This document shows, one piece after another, positions 33,772-41,370 of a stretch of DNA of 64,000 bases. The stretch comes from Paraburkholderia acidipaludis NBRC 101816 (lineage in GTDB: Bacteria > Pseudomonadota > Gammaproteobacteria > Burkholderiales > Burkholderiaceae): contig NZ_BAXZ01000023.1 in the NCBI RefSeq assembly GCF_000684975.1, forward strand, positions 1 through 64,000, given 5' to 3'. The translations under genes and the position numbers were made by a program. Numbering within the stretch: position 1 is the stretch's first letter; each line of letters begins with the position of its first letter. The notes under the pieces are model-generated. The model saw only the letters and a program-made list of their open reading frames with translations. It did not search any database and had not been told where the DNA came from.

Positions 33772-34509
33772 ATGAAACCTGCTATTTCCCGTGACGACAT
33801 TGGCAAGCGGCGCCGCCGCATCGCAATCGAACTGGCGGCAGGCGCCGCGCTCGCAGCGGCCGCGGGGTTCGGCGGTATCGCGCCGGCTTCGGCGCAGGTG
33901 ATGGTGCTGGCGCCGCCGGCGCCGGTCTACGAAGTGGCGCCGCCGCCGCGCGTCGGGCACATGTGGGCGCGCGGTTATTGGGTCTGGCAGTATGGCCGTT
34001 ATGTCTGGGTGCCGGGCCATTGGGTCGTTGTTGCCCGGGGTGCGGCGGAGCCGCCTACGCCGCCCGCGCCCGTCGCGCAGGTGCTGCGCTTGTCGGCCGA
34101 TGCCTTGTTCGCGTTCGATCGGGGCAGTCTTGCGGACATCCTGCCCGGCGGCCGCGCCGAGATCCGTGACGTCGCGGCGAAGCTCAGTGCGACGCGCTTC
34201 GGTCATATCGAAGTTCGAGGCTATACGGATCGCCTGGGTTCGTCCGCCTACAACCTGGAACTGTCCCAGCGTCGCGCGGATGCGGTGAAGGCGCTGCTCG
34301 TGCAGCAGGGCATCCCGGCCGGGCGTATCGACGCACGCGGTCTGGGCGCGCAGGATCCGATCACGCACTGCTCCGACAATCAATCGCGGGATAGCCTTAT
34401 TTCGTGTTTGCAGCCCGACCGGCGCGTCGAGATCGTCACGTTCGCGCGGACCGGCGAACGCTATGCGCCGCCGGGGCCGCCGACCGGGCCGGGGATGGTT
34501 ACGCAATAA
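33772..34509 (+). CDS. OmpA-family outer-membrane protein with YXWXXGXW repeats
   Basis: A 245-residue exported protein. A signal peptide (to about residue 42, PASAQ) is followed by a Pro-rich stretch and a short aromatic repeat region (YWVWQYGRYVWVPGHWVVV), then an OmpA C-terminal domain (about 105-228: FAFDRGSLADILPGG, VRGYTDRLGSSAYNLELSQR, RRVEIV), which binds peptidoglycan. It probably tethers the outer membrane to the wall. The 290-base region before it has no gene; it contains an AT-richer stretch (33497-33550) that may hold its promoter, but no element I can assign. Confidence 0.88.
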   Translation: MKPAISRDDIGKRRRRIAIELAAGAALAAAAGFGGIAPASAQVMVLAPPAPVYEVAPPPRVGHMWARGYWVWQYGRYVWVPGHWVVVARGAAEPPTPPAPVAQVLRLSADALFAFDRGSLADILPGGRAEIRDVAAKLSATRFGHIEVRGYTDRLGSSAYNLELSQRRADAVKALLVQQGIPAGRIDARGLGAQDPITHCSDNQSRDSLISCLQPDRRVEIVTFARTGERYAPPGPPTGPGMVTQ

Positions 34510-34516
34510 AACCAAA

Positions 34517-34545
34517 CGCCGGCCCCCGCATCGAGGGCGCCGGCG
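34517..34545. terminator. Hairpin terminator between convergent ompA-like and DUF4142 genes
   Basis: CGCCGGC and GCCGGCG form a 7-base stem extended by CCC/GGG, closing over GCATCGA. It sits in the 52 bases between two convergent stops, so it probably serves both strands; no strong T-run is present. Confidence 0.55.
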
Positions 34546-34561
34546 CAGCCGGAATAACCGA

Positions 34562-35116
34562 TCAGCCCGCGAGATGCTTGCGCTTGGCAAGCTCCTGCGC
34601 CTGCGCGTAATCTGCCTGGATCACGGGCAACGCCTCGCTGGCGGCTTTTTTCAGACCCGCGTCGCGGCCCGATGCGATCTCGGCCTGGAAGGCCGAAAGC
34701 GTCTTCTGCTGACCGTCCAGCGCCACTTGCTCGATATATTTCTTGTCGAAATCGGCGCCACGCAGATCCTGGATGCCGGCCAGCGTGGCCGTGTCGGGAT
34801 CGTTGGCCGGCACGTCGACGCCGCGCGGGCTCGCCGCGCGCAGTGAATCGGAAAGCTTCGTGTAGTCGGCTACCAGCTTTTCGGCGAAGGCCTTCACGTC
34901 ACGGTCGGAGGAACGCGAGTCCGCAATGCGCGCGGCATCGCGCTGGGTCGCAACGGTCTGCGTGCCATCGCTGATGAAGGTCTTGTCGGCGGCATGCAGT
35001 TGCCCAGCATCGGCTGCGGCGGGCGCCGCGGAGGTCTGAGCATGGGCATTGAGCGCAACGGCGCAAAGGCCGAACGCGGACGTGGCAAGGATCGAGGCCA
35101 GCGAGAGGCGAGTCAT
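34562..35116 (-). CDS. DUF4142 periplasmic protein
   Basis: A 184-residue exported protein with a signal peptide ending around LNAHAQ. The rest is the helical DUF4142 (ferritin-like) domain: FISDGTQTVATQRDAARIAD, DVKAFAEKLVADYTKLSDSL, KKYIEQVALDGQQKTLSAF. The function of the family is unknown; members are often linked to envelope stress. The second Met at 35116 was preferred since GGAG lies 6 bases upstream. It is convergent with the OmpA-like gene. Confidence 0.88.
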   Translation of the reverse strand: MTRLSLASILATSAFGLCAVALNAHAQTSAAPAAADAGQLHAADKTFISDGTQTVATQRDAARIADSRSSDRDVKAFAEKLVADYTKLSDSLRAASPRGVDVPANDPDTATLAGIQDLRGADFDKKYIEQVALDGQQKTLSAFQAEIASGRDAGLKKAASEALPVIQADYAQAQELAKRKHLAG

Positions 35117-35475
35117 AGAAAGCTCCATTCTGCGTGGTTGGTATCGACTGCACCGGCGCGGCCGCGGAGGGCGGCGTTGCGCGGCACCGTTGGGCCTGAT
35201 GGGGATTACCCGAATGGCTGTCCAACGGTCTGACGAATTCTAGGAACTCGCCCCACTCGCAGGTGAAACGATGGCGTCGCTTCTGTAACGGTTGGTAACG
35301 ATGCATACGGCATCGCAGGCACCTCGGACCTCGCGCGGGGTTGTCGCGTACCCGACAGATTTCGCGCGCCAATATGCCGATCATGAGGGCTCGCTTCGGT
35401 CCGGAGCCGCATCCCGGCAAGGACTCAAGCACGCAACGACGTCCCACACCACAACCCCTGATCCGGAGACAAACC
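35117..35475. other. Intergenic region between divergent DUF4142 and aldolase genes
   Basis: This 359-base region has no convincing gene. Its only notable element is a direct repeat GTAACG at 35285-35290 and 35295-35300, a 10-base period like that used by OmpR-type response regulators. Promoters of both flanking genes must lie here, but I cannot place them with confidence. Confidence 0.4.
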
Positions 35476-36243
35476 GTGAGCGCATTGCAATCCGACGTGA
35501 AGCAGACCGTTTCCCCCGCCGAATGGACCGCGCGGGTCAATCTCGCCGCGGCCTACCGGCTCATCGCGCTGTTCGGCTGGGACGACCTGGTCTTCACGCA
35601 CGTCTCGGCGCGCGTGCCGGGCCCCGAGCATCACTTCCTCATCAACCCTTACGGGCTGATGTTCGACGAGATCACGGCGTCCTCGCTCGTGAAGGTCGAT
35701 CTGGAAGGGCGCAAGGTCATGGACTCGCCCTACGAGATCAACCCGGCCGGTTTCACGATCCATAGCGCCGTGCATGCCGCGCGCGAGGACGCGCTGTGCG
35801 TGATGCATACGCATTCGGTGAACGGCGTGGCGGTCTCGGCGCAGGAAGAGGGGCTCTTGCCGCTCTCGCAGCAGTCGCTGGGCGTGCTGGCTTCGCTGGG
35901 CTATCACGACTACGAGGGCATTGCGCTCAACGAAGAGGAGAAGCCGCGTCTCGTCGCCGATCTGGGCGCCAACACCTACCTGATGCTGCGAAATCACGGA
36001 CTGCTAACGGTGGGCAAATCGGCTGCCGAGGCGTTCGTCGCGATGTACTTCTTCGAAGCCTCCTGCATGATCCAGGTACGCGCGCAGGCCGGCGGCGGCG
36101 CGCTACGTCAAATCCCGCAGCCCATCCTCGCCGGCATCAAACGCCAGATTGTCGAAGTGACGCGCGGCATGAACCCGGGCGCGCTGGTCTGGCCGGGGCT
36201 GCTGCGCCGCCTCGACCGCGCGAATCCCGGTTACGCGGAGTAA
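35476..36243 (+). CDS. Class II aldolase/adducin family protein
   Basis: A 255-residue protein. Zn-binding histidines are present in VMHTHSVNGVAVS and LRNHGLLTVG, and the N-terminal part fits the family (WDDLVFTHVSARVPG, LINPYGLMFDEITAS). Members cleave or decarboxylate sugar-acid derivatives, but this subgroup is mostly uncharacterised. The GTG at 35476 was chosen since GGAG lies 8 bases upstream; an upstream open frame has an atypical Arg-rich translation. The ketopantoate-reductase gene follows after 45 bases, probably in the same operon. Confidence 0.87.
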   Translation: MSALQSDVKQTVSPAEWTARVNLAAAYRLIALFGWDDLVFTHVSARVPGPEHHFLINPYGLMFDEITASSLVKVDLEGRKVMDSPYEINPAGFTIHSAVHAAREDALCVMHTHSVNGVAVSAQEEGLLPLSQQSLGVLASLGYHDYEGIALNEEEKPRLVADLGANTYLMLRNHGLLTVGKSAAEAFVAMYFFEASCMIQVRAQAGGGALRQIPQPILAGIKRQIVEVTRGMNPGALVWPGLLRRLDRANPGYAE

Positions 36244-36288
36244 GTGTCGAGCCGCGCGGGCCGCACGCATTTGCATTGGAGCAGGGAA

Positions 36289-37335
36289 ATGGCAAGGATC
36301 TGTATCTATGGTGCCGGCTCGATCGGCGTGTATCTTGGCGGCCGGTTGCTCGCGAGCGGGAGCGATGTCGCGTTTATCGGACGCGAGCGCATGGGCACGC
36401 TGCTGCGCAAGCACGGCGTCAGTCTTACGCATTACAGCGGCCAGCGCTGGCAGGCAGCGCCCCATCAGGTCGACTATGCGACCGGGGCCGCCGCGGCGGC
36501 ATCGGCCGATCTCGTGCTCGTCACCGTGAAGTCGGCCGCCACGGCTGAAGCCGCTGCGAAACTCGCGGCGGTGCTGCGGCCCGGCGTGCCGGTCATCAGC
36601 TTCCAGAACGGCGTGGGCAACGCCGATGTGCTGCGCGCCGCGCTGCCGAACCATCCTGTGCTGGCGGGCATGGTGCCGTTCAACGTGGTCGAGCGCGGCC
36701 CCGGCGCTTTTCATCAGGCCACGGCGGGTGAGCTCGAGGTGCAGCGCGATCCGACGCTGCAGCCGTTTCTGGACGATTTCAGCCGGGCAGGCCTGCCGCT
36801 CGCGCAGCACGACGAGATGCTGCCGGTGCAGTGGGCCAAGCTTCTCCTCAACCTGAACAACGCGATCAACGCGCTGGCGAACCGGCCGCTGAAGGAGGAA
36901 CTCGGGCAGCGCGCCTACCGGCAGTGCCTTGCCATGGCGCAGCGCGAGGCGCTCTCGCTGCTGGGCGCGGCAGGCATTCGCCCTGCGCGGCTCACGCCAT
37001 TTCCGCCGCATTGGATTCCCCGGCTGCTCGTCCTGCCGGATGCCTGGTTCGAGCGCCTTGGCCGCCGCATGCTGACGATCGACCCGCTCGCGCGCTCTTC
37101 GATGTCCGACGATCTCGCGGCGGGCCGCAAGACCGAGATCGACTGGATCAACGGCGAGGTTCGGCGCCTGGCTGACCGGCTGGGCCGCAAGGCGCCCGTC
37201 AACGCGCGCCTGTGCGCGCTGGTGCATGAGGCCGAGCAGGCGAAGAACCGCCCATCGTGGTCCGGCGCCGGGCTGCTGGCGCAGTTGCGCACGGCTGCAG
37301 CAGGCACACGTGCCGGGGAACTGGCACGGGCCTGA
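36289..37335 (+). CDS. 2-dehydropantoate 2-reductase (ketopantoate reductase) family
   Basis: An NADPH-dependent reductase of 348 residues. The N-terminal Rossmann motif is ICIYGAGSIGVYLGGRL, and the catalytic region has WAKLLLNLNNAINALANRPL (Lys and Asn of the PanE active site) and RSSMSDDLAAGRKTEIDWIN. PanE makes pantoate for coenzyme A; paralogues with other substrates are common in Burkholderiaceae, and the aldolase neighbour suggests a catabolic paralogue. The ATG at 36289 follows GGAGCAGGG. Confidence 0.9.
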   Translation: MARICIYGAGSIGVYLGGRLLASGSDVAFIGRERMGTLLRKHGVSLTHYSGQRWQAAPHQVDYATGAAAAASADLVLVTVKSAATAEAAAKLAAVLRPGVPVISFQNGVGNADVLRAALPNHPVLAGMVPFNVVERGPGAFHQATAGELEVQRDPTLQPFLDDFSRAGLPLAQHDEMLPVQWAKLLLNLNNAINALANRPLKEELGQRAYRQCLAMAQREALSLLGAAGIRPARLTPFPPHWIPRLLVLPDAWFERLGRRMLTIDPLARSSMSDDLAAGRKTEIDWINGEVRRLADRLGRKAPVNARLCALVHEAEQAKNRPSWSGAGLLAQLRTAAAGTRAGELARA

Positions 37336-37616
37336 AGCCTGTTCGTTCGCATAACTGATGATCCTCCTGCGCTGAGCATCGGCTTAGCGCTGCTGCGGGC
37401 TTTCGTGCGTTGCCCCACATGCCGTGCATGACCCCGTGCCAGAATCCGCTGGCGGCGCATCTGAGACGGCGTACAAGGGGCACGAACGGAAGCGATCGGT
37501 TTCGGGTTCGGTCTCGTGTGGCTGCTGGCGGTGTCCGGTGTGGCGATGCCCGGCGAGGTCGCGGCGCGGCGCTTCGCGTCTGCGCCGTGCTTCGATGGTG
37601 CGCCGCGCGCACACGC

Positions 37617-37633
37617 TGCACCGATCCGGTGCG
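37617..37633. promoter_or_regulatory. Putative NtrC-binding site
   Basis: TGCACC-GATCC-GGTGCG matches the NtrC consensus TGCACC-N5-GGTGCA except for the last base, and GCACC/GGTGC is a perfect inverted pair. Its centre is about 135 bases upstream of the -24 element at 37759, a usual enhancer distance. Confidence 0.65.
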
Positions 37634-37757
37634 CCTGCCCGTGGCGGCAGCTCACACGTTTTCCCTCTTCGGCACTGAACGCGAGCGTTTCCTTGTGAAG
37701 CAGGGGGTATGTCCCTTGCGCGCGCATATTGCATGGACGTTGCGCGCAACCCCAGGT

Positions 37758-37773
37758 TGGCATGGAAGCTGCG
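37758..37773 (+). promoter_or_regulatory. Putative sigma54 promoter of the transglutaminase/ATP-grasp operon
   Basis: TGGCATGGAAGCTGCG has TGGCA, a G at position 7 and TGC at 13-15, with GG and GC 10 bases apart. Transcription would begin near 37784, leaving a leader of about 144 bases before the GTG at 37928. Confidence 0.68.
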
Positions 37774-37927
37774 TACACCTGGAGTCTCGCGTCGATCGCG
37801 AACTGTCACATTCCGGTACCAACATTGCTTCGAGCTTGCCCGATTTCGGCCGGCCGGGCCGCGACTCGAAGAAGCGGCGGGCACGCGGCAGGACGTTGGT
37901 TCACGATGATCTGATCAGGAGCCCTGT

Positions 37928-40900
37928 GTGTCTATTCGCGTCGCGCTGAATCATGTCACGCACTATCGCTACGACCGGCTGGTGCATCTCTCGCCGCAGA
38001 TCGTCCGGCTGCGGCCCGCTCCGCATTGCCGCACGCCGATCCTGTCGTACTCGCTGCGTATCGAACCGGCCCAGCATTTCGTCAACTGGCAGCAGGATGC
38101 CTTCGCGAACTGGCAGGCGCGGCTCGTCTTTCCGGAGCCCACGCAGGATTTCAGGGTGACGGTCGATCTGGTTGCCGAAATGGCGGTCTACAACCCGTTC
38201 GACTTCTTCCTCGAACCGGAAGCGGAGCAGTTCCCGTTCGTCTATCCGGCCGGCCTGCAGCGCGAGCTCGCGCCCTACCTCGTGAGGCGCGAGCCCACGC
38301 CGCGCTTTGCGGGCTTCGTCGAGCGCATCGACCGCACGCCGCGCAAGACCATCGACTTTCTCGTGGAACTGAACCAGCGGCTGCAGCAGGAGATCCGCTA
38401 TCTGATCCGCATGGAGCCCGGCGTGCAGACGCCGGAGGAAACGCTCGCGCTCGGCTCGGGCTCGTGCCGCGACACGGGCTGGCTGCTCGTGGAAACGCTG
38501 CGCCAGCTCGGGCTGGCCGCGCGCTTTGTTTCGGGCTATCTGCTGCAGCTCGCGCCCGACGTAAAGGCGCTGGACGGCCCGAGCGGCGCCAAAGTCGATT
38601 TCACGGATCTCCATGCATGGTGCGAAGTCTATCTGCCGGGCGCGGGATGGATCGGACTCGATCCCACCTCGGGGCTGCTGGCCGGCGAAGGCCATATTCC
38701 CGTGGCGTGCACGCCGGAACCGGGCAGCGCCGCGCCGATCTCGGGGGCCGTGGACGAGTGCGAGGTGGAGTTCGCCCATAGCATGTCGATCACGCGCGTG
38801 CTGGAAACGCCGCGCGTGACGAAACCGTATAGCGAGGAACAATGGGCCGCCGTGCTGCACATGGGCGATCACATCGACGCGCAACTGGCCGAGATGGACG
38901 TGCGGCTCACGATGGGCGGCGAGCCCACCTTCGTTTCGGTGCGCGACCGCGACGCGCCCGAGTGGAACACGGACGCGCTCGGCCCCACGAAGCGCGGCTA
39001 TGCGGCCGCGCTGATGAACAAGCTGCGCGCGCGCTACGGCGCGGCCGGCTTTCTCCATGTGGGGCAGGGCAAGTGGTATCCGGGCGAGCAGTTGCCGCGC
39101 TGGGCGATGTCGCTCTACTGGCGCGCGGATGGCGAGCCGTGCTGGCACGACCCCTCGCTGTTCGCCGACGAGCGCGAACCCGAACCGCGCACGGCGGACG
39201 ACGCGCGCCGCTTCATCGGCCACCTCGCGGGCAAGCTCGGACTGGACGCGCAGCATATCCAGGCGGCCTACGAAGACACGTGGTACTACCTGTGGCGCGA
39301 GCGCCGGCTGCCGGTGAACGTCGATCCGTTCGATTCGCGTCTCGACGACGAGCTCGAGCGCGTGCGCCTGCGCCGCGTGTTCGAGGCAGGCCTTGCGTCC
39401 GTGACAGGCTACGTGCTGCCGCTCGGGCGCGAACAGGAAGGCGCGCTTGCGGGCCCGCGCTGGGTAACAGGGCCGTGGTTCTTCCGCGACGAACGCATGT
39501 ACCTGATTCCGGGCGATTCCCCGATGGGTTACCGCCTGCCGCTCGATTCGCTGCCGTGGGTTTCGGCCACCGACTATCCGTGGCAGCACACGCACGATCC
39601 GTTCGCGCCGGCCGTGCCGTTGCGCGCGGCGGCAGAGCTGCGCGCGCAGTATCGCGAGGAAGGGCGGCCGGCCAGCGGCCCGGCAAGCCACAGGAGCGAG
39701 ACAGACGACAGTGCGCACTCCCAGGCATTGGGCCCCGGCACGAACGGCATGCCCGCCCGCGGCGAGTCGGCGGCGTGGATCACGCGTACGGCGCTGTGTG
39801 TCGAGGCGCGCGACCCGGCTCGCGCGGCGGGGCCCAAAGTCGAGAACGAATCGATCGGCAGCGGCAACCCGTTGCTCTATGTCTTCATGCCGCCGCTGAC
39901 CGCGCTGGACGACTACCTCGATCTTCTGGCCGCCGTCGAAGCAACCGCCGCGGATCTCGGCATGAAGGTCGTGATCGAGGGCTACCCGCCGCCGCGCGAC
40001 CCGCGCCTGAAGCTGCTGCAGGTGACGCCCGACCCTGGCGTGATCGAGGTGAACATTCATCCGGCCTCGAACTGGGACGAACTGGTCGATCACACCGAAT
40101 ACCTCTACGAGGCCGCGCACGAGTCGTACCTGTGCACCGAGAAGTTCATGCTCGACGGACGCCACACCGGCACGGGCGGCGGCAACCATCTCGTGCTGGG
40201 CGGGGCGACGCCGGAGAATAGTCCGTTCCTGCGCCGTCCCGACCTGCTCGCGAGCCTGATTGCGTACTGGCATAACCATCCCTCGCTGTCGTATCTGTTC
40301 TCGGGGCTCTTCATCGGGCCGACGAGCCAGGCGCCGCGCGTGGACGAGGCTCGCGATGATCAGCTCTACGAACTGGAGATCGCGTTCCGCGAACTGCAAC
40401 GCCAGCTCGATCTGCTCGCGGAAATGGGCGCGGGCAGCCGCGTGCCGCCCTGGCTCATCGACCGCACGCTGCGCAATATCCTCATCGACGTGACGGGCAA
40501 CACGCACCGCGCCGAGTTCTGCATCGACAAGCTCTATTCGCCCGACGGCCCCACGGGCCGCCTCGGCCTGCTGGAGCTGCGCGGCTTCGAAATGCCGCCG
40601 CACGCGCGCATGAGCCTCGTGCAGCAACTGCTGCTGCGCGCGCTGGTGGCGTACTTCTGGAGCGCACCGTATACGGCGCGACTGACGCGCTGGGGCACCG
40701 AACTGCACGACCGCTTCATGCTGGGCACCTTCGTGCAGATGGATTTCGACGATGTGCTCGCCGACTTGCGCGAAACGGGCTACGCCTTCGAGCGCGAATG
40801 GTTCGCGCCGCATTTCGAGTTCCGCTTTCCGCTAGTGGGCGAGTTGCACGCGAGCGGCCTGGCGCTCACCGTGCGCAATGCGCTGGAACCGTGGCACGTC

Positions 40901-41365
40901 ATGGGCGAGGAGGGTTCGGCGGGCGGCACGGTGCGCTATGTGGACTCCTCGGTGGAGCGGCTGGAAATACGCGTGCTGGGTCTGAACGACAGCCGCCACG
41001 TGGTGACGGTCAATGGCGAGCCGCTGCCGCTGCAGCCCACCGGCCGCGCGGGCGAATACGTGGCGGGCATGCGCTTTCGTGCGTGGTCCCAGGCATCCGC
41101 CTTGCATCCGGCCATCGGCGTGCACGCGCCGCTCACGATCGACGTGGTGGATACATGGACGGGCCGCCCGGTCGGCGGATGCCAGTATCATGTGGCACAT
41201 CCGGGCGGGCGCAATTACCAGACGTTTCCCGTGAATGCCTACGAAGCTGAAAGCCGCCGCCGCGCGCGCTTCTTCACGATCGGCCATACGCCGGGACCGA
41301 TCGCGGTGAAGCCGCTCGAACGCAGCCTGGAGTTTCCGTTCACGCTGGATCTGCGCCGCTCCTGA
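37928..41365 (+). CDS. Transglutaminase-like protein fused to DUF2126
   Basis: A 1145-residue protein. Residues 1-300 form a bacterial transglutaminase-like region with the catalytic triad C180 (GSGSCRDTGW), H229 (DLHAWCEVY) and D245 (WIGLDPTSG). From about 325 to the end lies DUF2126, a large domain specific to this gene family (LTMGGEPTFVS, WYPGEQLPRWA, MLDGRHTGTGGGNHLVLGG). Such proteins are predicted to make or break amide bonds on peptides together with the ATP-grasp partner encoded next. The GTG follows AGGAG. It heads a three-gene operon; cytoplasmic location is likely since there is no signal peptide. Confidence 0.92.
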   Translation: MSIRVALNHVTHYRYDRLVHLSPQIVRLRPAPHCRTPILSYSLRIEPAQHFVNWQQDAFANWQARLVFPEPTQDFRVTVDLVAEMAVYNPFDFFLEPEAEQFPFVYPAGLQRELAPYLVRREPTPRFAGFVERIDRTPRKTIDFLVELNQRLQQEIRYLIRMEPGVQTPEETLALGSGSCRDTGWLLVETLRQLGLAARFVSGYLLQLAPDVKALDGPSGAKVDFTDLHAWCEVYLPGAGWIGLDPTSGLLAGEGHIPVACTPEPGSAAPISGAVDECEVEFAHSMSITRVLETPRVTKPYSEEQWAAVLHMGDHIDAQLAEMDVRLTMGGEPTFVSVRDRDAPEWNTDALGPTKRGYAAALMNKLRARYGAAGFLHVGQGKWYPGEQLPRWAMSLYWRADGEPCWHDPSLFADEREPEPRTADDARRFIGHLAGKLGLDAQHIQAAYEDTWYYLWRERRLPVNVDPFDSRLDDELERVRLRRVFEAGLASVTGYVLPLGREQEGALAGPRWVTGPWFFRDERMYLIPGDSPMGYRLPLDSLPWVSATDYPWQHTHDPFAPAVPLRAAAELRAQYREEGRPASGPASHRSETDDSAHSQALGPGTNGMPARGESAAWITRTALCVEARDPARAAGPKVENESIGSGNPLLYVFMPPLTALDDYLDLLAAVEATAADLGMKVVIEGYPPPRDPRLKLLQVTPDPGVIEVNIHPASNWDELVDHTEYLYEAAHESYLCTEKFMLDGRHTGTGGGNHLVLGGATPENSPFLRRPDLLASLIAYWHNHPSLSYLFSGLFIGPTSQAPRVDEARDDQLYELEIAFRELQRQLDLLAEMGAGSRVPPWLIDRTLRNILIDVTGNTHRAEFCIDKLYSPDGPTGRLGLLELRGFEMPPHARMSLVQQLLLRALVAYFWSAPYTARLTRWGTELHDRFMLGTFVQMDFDDVLADLRETGYAFEREWFAPHFEFRFPLVGELHASGLALTVRNALEPWHVMGEEGSAGGTVRYVDSSVERLEIRVLGLNDSRHVVTVNGEPLPLQPTGRAGEYVAGMRFRAWSQASALHPAIGVHAPLTIDVVDTWTGRPVGGCQYHVAHPGGRNYQTFPVNAYEAESRRRARFFTIGHTPGPIAVKPLERSLEFPFTLDLRRS

Positions 41366-41370
41366 ATCCC

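Larger units (their letters stand above)
37336..37927 (+). promoter_or_regulatory. Long leader region of the transglutaminase operon
   Basis: This 592-base region has no gene I can support; its short open frames have random composition. It holds the NtrC-like site (37617-37633) and the sigma54 promoter (37758-37773). It also has an 8-base inverted pair TTGCGCGC/GCGCGCAA spaced 16 bases around 37716-37750, just before the promoter, which could be a further regulator or bending site. Confidence 0.6.

Noticed and set aside
37410..37949. Open frames of 60-180 codons in the leader of the transglutaminase operon
   Set aside because: Their composition is random, they lack ribosome sites, and several overlap the sigma54 and NtrC elements.
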